In this document: positions 1-10,570 of the stretch, piece by piece
How the letters are laid out: each line of letters begins with the position of its first letter
Numbering within the stretch: position 1 is the first letter of the stretch
Assembly: GCA_026874595.1 (NCBI GenBank)
Contig: CM049317.1
Location: 39,146,401 to 39,210,400, forward strand
Source: Sipunculus nudus
Lineage: Eukaryota; Annelida; Sipuncula; Golfingiida; Sipunculidae
DNA: 64,000 nt
Reading direction: 5' to 3'
Program-made: the position numbers and the translations under genes
Notes under the pieces: generated by a model
Told to the model about the DNA's origin: nothing
The model's database searches: none
The model's input: the letters and a program-made list of their open reading frames with translations, nothing else

Positions 1-4
1 GTAT

Positions 5-1065
5 GCACAGTGTCCATTTGTTCATCTGCCTGGGGTTAAAATCACTCATATCTCTGCAGTGGTTTGACTAATTCACCTAAAATTTGGCATGCATATACAT
101 CCTAGATAGCTTTCTCGATTTTGTGACAGGTGGCGCCACCTACATTCACGTTAACGCTCCACACATAATCCCATATATCTCGGGAACCGTTTGACCGATC
201 CGGAAAAAAAATTTACACAAATGTAGCCCTGGGATAGCTTTATTACATACACAACAAAAGGTGGCGCCACCTGCAACCATGTTTGCACAGTGTCCATTTG
301 TTCATCTGCCTGGGGTTAAAATCACTCATATCTCTGCAGTGGTTTGACTAATTCACCTAAAAATCAGCATGCATATACATCCTAGATAGCTTTCTTGATT
401 TAATGACAGGTGGCGCCACCTACATTCACGTTAACACTCCACACATAAATCCATATATCTGAGGAACCGTTTGACTGATCCGGAAAAATTTTTTTACACA
501 AATGTAGCCCTGGGATAGCTTTATAACATACACAACATAAGGTGGCGCCACCTGCAACCATGTTTGCACAGTGTCCATTTGTTAATCTGCCTGGGGTTAA
601 AATCACTCATATCTCTGCAGTGGTTTGACTAATTCACCTAAAATTCGGCATGTGTATACATCCTAGATAGCTTTCTTGATTTTATGACAGGTGGCGCCAC
701 CTACATTCACGTTTATGCTGCAGACATCCAAGCTCATATCTCGTAAAACCGTTTGACCAATCAGGAAAAAAATTTTACACAAATGTAGCCCTTGGATAGC
801 TTTATAACATGAACAAAAATGGTGGCGCCACCTGCAGCCATTTTTGCACAGCGTCCATCTGTTTGTCTGCTGTAGGATAAAATTACTCGTATCTCTGCAG
901 TGGTTTGACTTTTCCACATGAAACTTTGCATGTGTATATATCTTTGATAGTTTCTCGTTCAAATAACAGGTGGCGCCCCCTACAATCATGTTTATGTGGC
1001 AGAGATCCATTCTAATATTTAACACATGTAACTCTATATCCCCTTGCCACTCAATCAATGCCTTA
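5..1065. repeat. 280-bp tandem repeat, about 3.8 units
   Basis: Units start at about 5, 285, 566 and 846, each beginning GCACAGTGTCCAT or close to it. Each unit is a dimer of two related half-units of about 131 and 149 bp, and each half ends in the perfect palindrome GGTGGCGCCACC (129, 260, 409, 541, 690 and 821; decayed near 969). The halves share ATATCTC, TTTGAC and GATAGCTTT blocks. Confidence 0.85.
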
Positions 1066-1100
1066 CTTCACCCGTCCTTCTCTGATTTTGGCGGATACAC

Positions 1101-1130
1101 GTAGTCGCTTGTTGACTACCCGTATTCTAG
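1101..1130 (+). other. Helitron 3' terminal hairpin and CTAG
   Basis: A six-base stem GTAGTC/GACTAC is followed by CCGTATT and CTAG. The same terminus appears at 46877-46906 with a perfect seven-base stem, and at about 40478-40505, where the last base has changed (CTAT). Confidence 0.7.
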
Positions 1131-1814
1131 TTTGAAAAGATGTTTTTATTTTTCAAATTTACTGAATCTTTTATTTTATTTCGGTGAATAAAACTCCAAT
1201 GTGCAAAACTTTTTAATAGGAATTCAAGGAATAATTTTGTAGATGCCATGTTGTGGCATTATTTTCTTTTACATTCAGTTTAAACATTTGATTTAAAAAT
1301 AATAAAATATATGTGTATGCATAATATGACCCAATGTGAGCTACAATCTGGATATATAATGATTGCAACTTAGAATTCTAATATTTTAACTTATATTTTC
1401 ACTTTTATATTACAAATTTATAACACTTGTAAATAAAAAAATGAATCAGATAAAAACTATTAAAGAAAAAAGTGGATATGCTAAAAAAAAGGCTTGTATA
1501 TAAACTTAAATGCATTATTCCTTTGAATGTGAAATGAAGGTATTAGTCCATTCTGTCCACTTGCCTGTCCATCTGTAAATTTTTCATATGCATCACAGTA
1601 TCTCAAAACTTTTACTGTTTTTCTTCATGACAGTCTTGTCAGAGTATTAGTTTGCAATCATATATTGAGAACTTTACTATAACCAAGTAGGAGGACCCTT
1701 TCCTCTTAGCTTCTCATATGCTTATATAAATATAAAACATTACAATAGAATATTTTTCATATTTTGCATTTGCAAAAATTTCAAACTTTTGTCCTGACCC
1801 ATGGGTCCTTTGTT
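1131..1814 (+). repeat. AT-rich interspersed repeat 'B' with decayed right end
   Basis: Non-coding AT-rich repeat also present at 2415-3472, 9401-10061 plus 22086-22411, 38498-39578 and 44221-45677. It carries a recognisable block around GATGCCATGTTGTGGCATTA and ends at about 1795-1814 with a decayed version of the family right end (TGACCCATGGGTCC then TTTGTTT). I see no gene in it. Confidence 0.6.
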
Positions 1815-2414
1815 TATATTCTGGATTCTCCACATCATTGTTTGGCTAAAACTGAATAAATACCAGACATGATGCAAATACTTTGCAAATGTATATGAAT
1901 ATGAATATGAATATGTACTCCATTATAAAATTTCTTGCATAAGAATGGGAATTCAGGTAAAAATGAAAGTATTTGAATGCCAGTGCAAATACTTTCAAAA
2001 TGTATTCATGAATGCATATATTCTATAATATTATTTTAATAATTAGTTCAGTTATATTTTATTAAAAAAATCATATGATTCTCTTATTATTTTTAATAAA
2101 TATTATATTGGCACAACATTTGTTATTAAATTTTAATAAATAGTTGAACTCTTTTATTTTATGTGCTGCTTATAAGTTATATGGCCAGGTCAAAATCTGT
2201 GTGACAATAGCACTCCATTTGTTAATAAAATAAATGAAATTAATCCTCTTCCCTGTCTCCAAAAATACTATCAAAATCATACATAAGCTAAACACCAACA
2301 ACTCATAATAAAGCTTATATTTATTACCACACAAAACCAGCATATGCCTCTTTCCCAAATCATATTTTTTATCATATATAACAGCTGAGCGCCGTGACCC
2401 ATGGGTCCCTTGTT
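1815..2414 (+). repeat. AT-rich repeat 'C' with palindromic right end
   Basis: Starts near ATATTCTGGATTCTC and ends CAGCTGAGCGCCGTGACC, CATGGGTCCCTTGTT (2382-2414). Copies lie at 22412-23016 and 54650-55258. The B+C order at 1131-2414 repeats at 9661-10061 plus 22086-23016, so the pair moved or was duplicated together. No coding potential. Confidence 0.6.
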
Positions 2415-4847
2415 TTCTTTTAAATTCAGTTTAAATATTTATGATTTAAAAATAAGAAAATATGTGTGTATGCATAATATGACCCAATATGAGCTACACT
2501 CTGGATATATAATGATTGCAACTTTTGCAACAATTCTTATATTTTAACTTATAGTTTCAGTTTTTTTACTCAGTATATATAATAATTGCAACTTTTGCAA
2601 CAATTCTAATATTTTTACTTATATTTTCAGTTTTTTTTATTAAAAATCAATAAAACCTGTAAATAAAAAAATGAATCAGATAAAAACTTCTTAATGGAAA
2701 AAGTGGATATGCTAAAAAAATAGGCTTATATATAAACTTAAATGCATTACTCCCTTGAAAGTGAAATAAAGGTATTAGTCCATTCTTTCCACTTGCCTGT
2801 CCATCTGTAAATTTTCATATGCATCACAGTATCTCAAAATTTTTACTGTTTTTCTTCATGACAGTCTTGTCAGAGTATTAGTTTGCAATCATATATTTAG
2901 AACTTTACTATAACCAAGTAGGAAGGCCCCTTTCCTCTTAGCTTTTCATATTCTTATATAAATGAAAAACATTACAATAGAATATTTCTACATCCACCTT
3001 CGTGCTGCCCTCATTTTTCCCTTCTCTGAACCCCATCCCAAAGTCAGCCTCAGTAAGCAAGAACAAGATGAATCAGATATATTCATACTTTAATATTTTG
3101 TATAACTATTCATCAATAGGTACATATGTACATGCCAGAAATTATGTCAATATTGTGTAATATGTAGACATAGTGGGCATCACAATAATGTACCTTGTCA
3201 AGACTAAAGAGATATTGTGTCATACAGTCACAAATTCATAAATCACTTCATCAGCATAGTTAATCATAACATCATATCTGTCAAATTGAAAGCTTGCAGA
3301 CTACCATACACTTTAGATCCTTCAACAAATAGCCTTATCATCATTCTACTACTGCTTATTGCTGCTGTCATTGAATTCATATTTGCTCAAATATATTACA
3401 ATTTTCAACCCCTCCTAAATTAATAAAAAATAAACCACTATATTTTACTCTATTAATCCATCAGTCAGGTAATTGTATCGCCAGACATAGTCTGGAGATA
3501 CTATGGTTTAGGCACAGTCGCGCCGCCGCCACCGCCACCCGCCTCCTCCGCCGCCGAGATTTCTTTTGGACAATAACTAAAAAAATATACAAGGATCTTT
3601 TTCAAACTTGACACATTTATAGATATAGGTGAGAGGACAAAGCCTATTCAAAATGGGGTCATGACCTCAACTAGGAGAGTGACCTTGACCTTGAATAGAT
3701 CCATTTTTGGGGAAAATCACACAAATTCTTAAATATCTCAAGAAATCTTTCATGGATTTATCCAAAAATCAAGTTGGACAATGATCTTGGATAGTGATGT
3801 CATGTACCGGAAACTGGTGGTGCCACCTAGTATCCTTTTCTTGTTTTTGTGCCGTTTAATACCCCCATCATTGCCACTTGACAGTACTTTTAGCATCACA
3901 AGTCAAAAACTGATTGACAGATTTTTTTAATATTATGCATGTACATAGGTATGGGTTATGGGATGATGTATATTAAAATTGGGGTCATGACCTTTCCTTT
4001 GAGAGTGGCTTTGACCTTGAATATTACCATATATGGTGAAAATCACATAAAATCATGAATATCTTAAAAAGGGATGCATGGATTGGTCCAAAAATCAAGT
4101 TGACGGAAGATCTTGGATAGTTTTGTCTTTTGCTGAAGATAGATGGCCATCATTGCCACTTGACAGTATATACTGTGAGCATTATAAGTCAAACAGTAAT
4201 GGACAGATTTCTTTCATGTTATGCATGTATATAGATATGGTTTATGGAATGAGGTATATTTAATTTTAAATTTAATTTTAAAATTTAATTTAATTTAAAT
4301 TATTTTTTTTTTAATTTAATTTTTTTTTCAAATGTTGGATATTTTGGAATGCAGTTTTACACTAACCATTATCATATCTCTCCATCTCTCTGAAATCCTG
4401 TCTATCCATCTCTTTCTCTATCTTTCTGCTTTACTCTATATTATTCTCAAACAAGTTACTCCAAACATACATATACAACTCAAAACATCATTAAATATAT
4501 ACTTCTATTTATACATAACCTTTTACATAACAATTGCCTTCACTTTAAATATACCTATATTTTGTACAAATGTTTCTCACATTCATTGCTAAAATACAAA
4601 TACATAACATTATATCAACAAAATACCATAAAACCTCATTTGTCTGGCGATACTATGGCACCAGCGGTGCCAAGAAATGTCTAGTTTCATTTATCATTTA
4701 CTCACATATTACATTACATTCCTTTATAATAGCCTAACATGTCCATGATATTCATAAGCTTTATCGACTCGATATAATATCACAGTGGAGAAACATTTAT
4801 AGTCCAATCACAATCAGCTGAGCGCCGTGACCCATGGGTCCCTTGTT
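2415..4847 (+). repeat. Long copy of repeat 'B', interrupted by a Helitron
   Basis: 2415-3472 and 4685-4847 together match 44650-45840 very closely by eye (of the order of 95% in the central part). The right end at 4815-4847 has the CAGCTGAGCGCCGTGACC palindrome. A 1.2-kb Helitron-like element splits it at 3473-4684; the uninterrupted copy near 45677 shows the empty site. Short ORFs at 3217-3423 and 45422-45631 are the same repeat read through and are not supported as genes. Confidence 0.7.
3473..4684 (+). mobile_element. Helitron-like non-autonomous element, complete
   Basis: The left end begins TTGTATCGCC and folds at once into a hairpin: GTATC, CCAGAC, short loop, GTCTGG, GATAC. The right end has the hairpin GGCACC-AGC-GGTGCC, a 12-nt spacer region and CTAG at 4681-4684. 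Comparison with the empty copy near 45670-45685 places the insertion at AGGTTA/TTTCAT, between A and T. A 15-base stretch (CTGG, one variable base, GATACTATGG) occurs at both ends in the same orientation. The interior has a GC-rich CCGCC block (3519-3560), two units of about 326 bp each with GGGGTCATGACC, one GGTGGTGCCACC and an A/T tract at 4262-4331. No transposase. Confidence 0.75.
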
Positions 4848-6780
4848 AAAAACCTATTTTCACATTTCAGGACAGCTTAACTATGAAACCACTCATCTGT
4901 TTTTCCTCATATTTACCATAAATATTCCTCTATATAGTTCCTATGTACATGCCAGAAATTAGGTCCCTATTATATGATTTAAAAAAAGTTATGGGCTCAA
5001 ACATAATGCATTTTGTAAAAAATCAGGAAAGATATTTGATCACTTAACACAAAACATTTTAAAGCTATGGACTTTTTTCCAGTAATATATCTTTTATTAA
5101 TCAAAATTAAATTGTATACCCAAAATTAGATCAAAATCTGTTAAATTTTTAAAAATATTAGCAAAAATAAAAAATTGGTACCTTAATTTTTGCCTAAATT
5201 TGACCATGGCACGTTTTTTTCTTATAAGTACATTTGATTTAATTTTCACAGCCAGTTTACATATGGATTAAATCTGATGAATTTTGAATTTGAAAGTACA
5301 AGCTTATAAAATAGTCTAGCTATTGAAGTTTTTTAGAAGACTTAATGTATTTGTATTTTCTAGCATCATGACCCTACTTTTGTTTACCTGGTAATCCAAA
5401 AATTGGCATAATGTTAGATGTTATTGTAAATATTCATATTCTTCCATACAATTCCTATGTACATACCAAAATTTAGGTCAGTATTGCATAATTTGTTGAA
5501 GTTATAGGCCCAAACATAATGCACTTTGTAAAAAATCAGGATATATATTTACTCACTTAACATAAGAATGGCTGAGACTTTTTATCAGGAATATAACATC
5601 ATTTAATCAAGATTCAATTGTATACAGAAAATTAGATCTGAAATTTGAAATTTTTTTAAGTTATTAGCATAAATATAAAATCAGTACCTTAAATTTTGCC
5701 CAACTTTGGCCACGGCACAATTTTTTCCTGTAAGTACTGTGGATGTTATTTTCACAGCACGTACACATAAGGATTAAATCTGTTAAAATCTTAAATATGA
5801 AAAATAAAAGCTGCAAAATAAGGCTAGTTATTGAATTTGTTTGGAGGCTCTTGTTGTATTCCCTTACAATGTCAAGCAGTCCACTGTGGTCACTGTAGGT
5901 CATTCAATGCAACTCTCTATGCTCCCAAGGCTGTTATGTAATCCCATCACTCCGGCAAGCCCTCTTGTTGAGCTTGATCAGGCTGCCAGTTTAAATACCA
6001 CAGGGAGCTTTTCTCTCTCCCCCCCCCCCCCCCCCCACCCCATTCTGTTGACAGACCTGTACTCTAAACAAGATGAATCTTATAATTTCACATTTTTTCA
6101 GCGATGAACAGTAACAACAGAGACCCATCACTGAACCCACCGCTTCGATACACAGGACTAATATACAAGACAAAGCTGATAATTTTAATGTTAAAAAATT
6201 CTTTTTGTTGAGACTTGGACAGTTTTGATTTTTTTAAAAAGAAAAAAATGTTCTGGAATTTAATCCTAATATTCATATATGGTAAAATATTACGACCTAA
6301 TGAAAGTGCTAACTGACAAGATTTAAGAAGATATAAATACTTTGTAGCATTTTGTTCATATCTCTTAAAGTTGGTGGGGCCTAGTTATCTAGTTTTTAAA
6401 ATTAGAAATATTGGTCAAACTTTGTGGGATTAATTTTTAACTCATACGGCCATATATTTAACTTTTGAAAAATTAATTACCTTCACAGATTATTTGTTTA
6501 TGAAATTGAACTTTTATATGACACTTACCGTAAGCCCATTATTTCCCTTGGTGCATCACTAAATGGTTTCAGGCCAAAGGTTTCATTTATTACACAGTCC
6601 ATATGCTTTAGCTCATGTCCATTATTCTATAATTTACAGAGTTTCATTTAAGCTGGGCCATTTTCTCTTAGCTTTTCAAATGGTAATATACATGGAAAAA
6701 CCATAAGAAACAAAAATATTTTGCAGTTACTAATATTTTCCAAAATTCAGCTGAGCGACGTGACCCATAGGTCCCTTGTT
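4848..6780 (+). repeat. Pearl/HINE-like element, subfamily A2, body and right end
   Basis: Non-coding AT-rich body that resumes A2 sequence also seen at 40880-42350, 52860-53300 and 63790-64000, with internal near-repeats about 0.6 kb apart. It contains a long C tract near 6019-6041. The right end CAGCTGAGCGACGTGACC, CATAGGTCCCTTGTT is at 6748-6780. The left part is missing here, displaced by the upstream nested insertions. No gene. Confidence 0.6.
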
Positions 6781-7107
6781 TACAAGTGAAAATGTAATTT
6801 TAGACTCTTCTAGCTTATACACTGTTTTATGATGAAACTGTTAAGCTGATTGGTTTGAACTTTACAAGAATTATTCTATGGTAGGGTTCTGCTAGTTTTA
6901 TAGGAATAGATTTGGTAAATGCGGCTTTAAAAAGCAGTGTTGTTGTTTGAAAAAGGCTTTCAGTGTTTGAAAACAGATTTGACAACATGCCTAATTTCAG
7001 CAGCCAAGTCAAGAGGTCACTCAGTACAACCAGGTGCAGAAGGTCCAGATTAGAACTATTGGAACTATATCTTTCAACTGTTTGAAAAAACCTGGGTTTA
7101 CATTTTT
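6781..7107. other. Unassigned spacer
   Basis: About 330 bp with no match to the other repeats in the window and no recognisable coding sequence. It may be older flanking DNA. Confidence 0.4.
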
Positions 7108-7518
7108 AGCTCAGCTGACTATAAGTCATCTGATTTTGCAAATTTTTCAAGTTATTAGCATAAATAAAAAATCAATCCCTAAATTTTGTCCAACTTTGGC
7201 AATGGCACATTTTTTCCCTGTAAGCACTGTTGATTTAATTTTCACAGCATATATACATAAGGATTTAATCTTTTAAAATCTGAAATTTCAAAGGAATTGA
7301 TTGAAAAGTGTAGCTTTTATTCAAGTTTTCATACACCATGTCAGGTGTTGTTTACATCTAGTCCACCTAGTAGTACAGCCTTCACTCTTGTTATGTAACC
7401 CACCCCAGGCAGCTTGCCTTGGCTCAGCTTGGCCACTACTAGCAGGCTTCCCCTCTGCCCTGCACTCCCCCCCCCCCCCCCAGATGGTGCATTAACTAGA
7501 TGAATGTTATAATTTTTT
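7108..7518 (+). repeat. Deleted A2 element: left tip joined to distal body
   Basis: Starts AGCTCAGCTGACT then AAGTCATCTGA, the family left tip, but jumps straight to distal A2 sequence (the block near TTTTGTCCAACTTTGGC), so the microsatellite and proximal core are deleted. It contains the recurring proline-coding segment and C tract (about 7466-7481), also at 39082-39106 and 44171-44184. Confidence 0.55.
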
Positions 7519-7901
7519 AGCTCAGCTGACTGTATGTCAACTGAGGTATAGGAATGCGACTTTGTCCATCGTCCGTCCGGGCGTCCGACTGTCCATTAGC
7601 AGGGCACAAATCGTAACTGCTGGACCTAGGAACTTCTAAGTGAATACCCAGGGAGGTCAATAAAAAATCTCCTTGGAAACCTGAAATTAGGTCACTGCTA
7701 CCAATATACTTTGAGCTATGGGACTTGAAAGTACCCCTCAGAATAATAAAAAATATAATACAAAACCTCCAGTATCTTGATAATTAATGCATGGATTGTC
7801 ATGAATCTTGCCTTGAATATTGACCATGACTAGTTTTGTCAGTTCCTGAAAAGTGGTGGCGCCATCTTTATTTTATGTTATTTTTACTAATATTTCAAAA
7901 T

Positions 7902-8242
7902 TTGTTATGCCCCCGCCACAAAGTCGCCGGGGCATATAGTTTTACCCATGCCCAGTTGACCTATTTTTGACCATATGACAGATCCTGAACATAGAAAATT
8001 TCATGAAAAACATAAATTTTTTGAGAAATGCACATGTATGGACTTTTTTTTCACAATGCCTGCAGATACTGGCCTAATTTTTGGTGTGTTGCTTGATAAT
8101 GACCTGTTACAGTTTGCATTTTGCCCTCGTTGACTGACTTTTGACCATATGACAGCTCCTGAACTTAAAAAATTTTACAGAATTTAACAAATATTTCTTA
8201 TTTGCTCAGGCGGAGGCATTCGAGTCGTTTCGACACATCTAG
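7902..8242 (+). mobile_element. Short Helitron-like element (341 bp)
   Basis: The left end TTGTTATGCCCCC forms a long hairpin with GGGGCATA about 15 nt on. The right end is the hairpin GTCG-TTT-CGAC, then ACAT, CTAG (8239-8242) and T. The length and hairpin-ended layout match small non-autonomous Helitrons. The start may be one base earlier (AAAA/T junction). No coding sequence. Confidence 0.7.
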
Positions 8243-8389
8243 TTTTACTATAAAATGACAACAATCATGTCAGTTTCTCAGCTGTAATTACATCTAGTGT
8301 CCCAAAAGCTGGTGTGTTTATTGATCACAAGTCGATGCCATATAGTTATCAATCTGTCTCTCTGTCTGTTTGTCTGTCTGTCAGTCTGT

Positions 8390-9371
8390 CCATCCACAAA
8401 TTTGTTTCTAGATAATAACTCCAGGTTGTATTGACACATGGATTTCAAACTTGATATACATATGTCCCACCACTAAAGCAAGAACCTCTATGATTTTTGG
8501 GTCATGAGGTCAAAGGTCAAGGTTATAGTAATCACTTTTTTTAAAAAGATTATGGCTGCATTTTAAGCCAAGCTTTTCATCCCAAGCTTTCCATTTTGCA
8601 CATTTAGCTGACTTGCCAGTATGGGGAGAGCATACATGAATTTTGGGTCACATGGTCAAAGGTCAAGGTCACAGGGGCCATCTGTTCACAAATTAGTTTC
8701 CAGATGATAACTCCAGTTTAGTTTGACATATTGGTTTCAAATTTAACTTTTATATGACTCACCACTAAAGTAAGAACCGTGTGGATTTTGAGGTCCAGGG
8801 GTCAAAGGTCATGGTCACAGGACTCATTTCATTAAAAAGATTGTTGATGTATTTTTACCAAATTTTCTGTCTAAAGCATTCTATCTTCCAGATGTTGCTC
8901 AACTGCCAATAGGAAGTAACTTGTGGATTTTGGGGTCACAAGGTCAAGGTCATGGGGGCCATCAATCCACATATTAGTTTCCAGATGATTACACCTGTTT
9001 GGTTTGATATATTGCTTTAAAACTTGACTTATATATGGCCCACCACTAGAGTAAGAACTGTTGATTCTTGGGTCATGAGATCAAAGGTCAAGGTCACAGC
9101 ACCCACTACTTTAAAAAGATTGTGGATCCATTGTAAGCCAAACTTTTCATCTCAATCCTTCCATCATCAACATGTTTTGCACCTGCCGATAGGGGAAGTT
9201 TCTTTTTTATTTTTGGGTCATAGGTCAAAGGTTAAGATCACAGGGCCCATCCATTCACAAATTAGTTTATGGATTATAACTCCAGTTTGGGTAGACAGGT
9301 TGGCTTCAAACTGATCACAGGACCAATATTTTGGAAAAAACCTCATAAACATATATCCTTATAGACAAATG
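8390..9371 (+). repeat. About 288-bp tandem array rich in AGGTCA motifs
   Basis: Units are marked by GTTTC(T/C)AGAT(A/G)ATAACTCCAG-like blocks at about 8403, 8694, 8979 and 9265. The array holds repeated AGGTCA half-sites, often in direct repeat with one spacer base: 8507-8519, 8653-8671, 8799-8817, 8941-8952, 9078-9096 and 9222-9234. Upstream (8350-8395) is a GTCTGTCTGT microsatellite. Confidence 0.75.
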
Positions 9372-9400
9372 CAGCTGAGTGTTGAGACCCATTCATTGTT

Positions 9401-10061
9401 AATCTTGGCTTTGCTACATTTTAGATTTTGTATTGTACCACCAGGGTTTTAATGTTTAAAGTGCACATTTAATTGTGCCCACAAAGTGGTGTATGGCTAT
9501 GAAAGTGTTGATATTCATCAGGTAAGTAATTCCTTACTTCAGAAAAGTAAAAACTTCACAAGGTGTGAAATTGACTATTAATTCCAGTAATAAATTATAG
9601 CTGAGATAGTAATTAGCACAATGATATTTTTTCCCCTGATTCAACCAACAGTGTATATACTTTATTTGAAAAGATGATTTTATTTTATCAAATTTACTGA
9701 ATCTTTTATTTTATTTCGGTGAATAAAATTAAGCATGTACTGAAAACTCCAATGTGCAAAACTTTTCAATAGTGTTTAAAGGGATAATCTTGAAGGTGCC
9801 ATGTTGTGGCATTATTTTCTTTTAAATTCAGTTTAAACATTTGTGATTTAAAAATGATAAAATATATGTGTATGCATAATATGACCTATTATGAGCTATA
9901 CTCTGGATATATAATGATTGCAACTTAGAATTCTAATATTTTAACTTATATTTTCAGGGTTTTTTATTACAAATTTATAAAACTTGTAAATAAAAAAAAA
10001 ATTAATCAGATAATAACTACTAATGCAAAAAGTGGATATGCAAAAAAAGGCTTATATATAA
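9401..10061 (+). repeat. Repeat 'B', left part, interrupted by the Harbinger-like element
   Basis: Matches 1131-1500, 39150-39578 and 44221-44930. It breaks at 10061 after TATATAA and resumes at 22086 with TAAACTTAAATGCATT. Intact copies (about 1500 and 2730) read TATATAAACTTAAATGC, giving the empty site. No gene. Confidence 0.7.
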
Positions 10062-10340
10062 GGCCAGACTTTTTTAATTCTTTGGTTTACGAAAATAATT
10101 CATGACAAAAGTGATAGGTAGGAGGTAGGAAAAAAAAATTGGAACAAACCTGGATACTAGTGTTCGTGAATCCTGTATTGTACAGTTGGCTTATAAAATT
10201 GATATTTAAATGGCTCTATATAAACCTGTATAAAATATGTAAAATAATATAAAATTAAAATATTATCATCATCCTTTTGAGTTTTCCACATGCATCTTGC
10301 GTGTGCCATGTTATTTCAAGCCATTCAAATGTCATTGAAG

Positions 10341-10344
10341 GTAA
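10341..10344. repeat. Target site duplication, left (GTAA)
   Basis: GTAA directly precedes the 5' LTR and recurs directly after the 3' LTR at 20596-20599. Four to six bases is the usual range for Ty3/Gypsy integrases. Confidence 0.9.
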
Positions 10345-10362
10345 TGTGGACGTAGGTCTTGT

Positions 10363-10370
10363 GCATAAAG
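10363..10370 (+). promoter_or_regulatory. Weak TATA-like / CATAAA motif in the LTR
   Basis: GCATAAAG is the only A/T-rich motif early in the LTR; the 3' copy is at 20388-20395. It could serve as a TATA-like element or a poor poly(A) signal. The sequence does not tell which. Confidence 0.25.
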
Positions 10371-10545
10371 CCTCCACGAATCGCCAGGAGCACCTCCGGC
10401 TTTTGGTGTGCCATGTGCCATGTGAATCTGAGGCGAGAAGTGACCCGAGACGTCAGACGGAACCAGAAACCCACCTCGAACGGACGACCACCTGCTGAAG
10501 ACTGAAGTTACCCACTTCCACGGCGGGACAAGTCAAACTCCGTAC

Positions 10546-10553
10546 TGGTGAGT
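10546..10553 (+). promoter_or_regulatory. Candidate splice donor at LTR end
   Basis: TG/GTGAGT matches the metazoan donor consensus. It sits about 20 bp before the LTR end, a good position for joining a short leader to a downstream ORF. A possible partner acceptor lies at 18657. Inference only. Confidence 0.3.
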
Positions 10554-10570
10554 ACTGGTTCACTACTACA

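Larger units (their letters stand above)
1..1130 (+). mobile_element. Helitron-like non-autonomous element, 3' part
   Basis: The window opens inside this element. It ends with a hairpin (GTAGTC, 7-nt loop, GACTAC at 1101-1119), then a short spacer, CTAG at 1127-1130 and a host T, which is the classical Helitron 3' end. The right flank (TTTGAAAAGATG) matches an uninterrupted copy of the host repeat near 39430, which reads TTTA/TTTGAAAAG, so insertion between A and T is supported. The body is a tandem array. There is no coding sequence; the short ORFs here only read through the repeats. Related copies lie at 39579-40505 and 45841-46906. Confidence 0.75.
7519..9400 (+). mobile_element. Pearl/HINE-like element with nested Helitron and tandem array
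   Basis: The left tip AGCTCAGCTGACTG at 7519 follows T's, then a GTCC-rich stretch (7568-7590) and one A1-type core unit. A Helitron (7902-8242) interrupts it. From about 8390 the body is a different tandem array, and the right end GCAGCTGAGTGTTGAGACCC lies at 9371-9390. The flanking host sequence before 7513 and after 9405 joins in the uninterrupted copies near 39140 and 44215, which supports a single compound insertion. Confidence 0.6.
10345..10570 (+). repeat. 5' LTR (226 bp)
   Basis: Starts TGTGGACG and ends CTACA, with TG/CA termini. It matches 20370-20595 except at five positions. It is short for a gypsy LTR. It contains a weak TATA-like GCATAAAG (10363-10370) and, near its 3' end, GGTGAGTACT, which fits a splice donor. 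Confidence 0.95.

Noticed and set aside
7301-7495. Proline-rich hydrophobic ORF repeated at 38914-39132 and 44005-44202.
   Set aside because: Shadow of the A2 distal repeat ending in a C homopolymer; no start context or conservation beyond the repeat itself.
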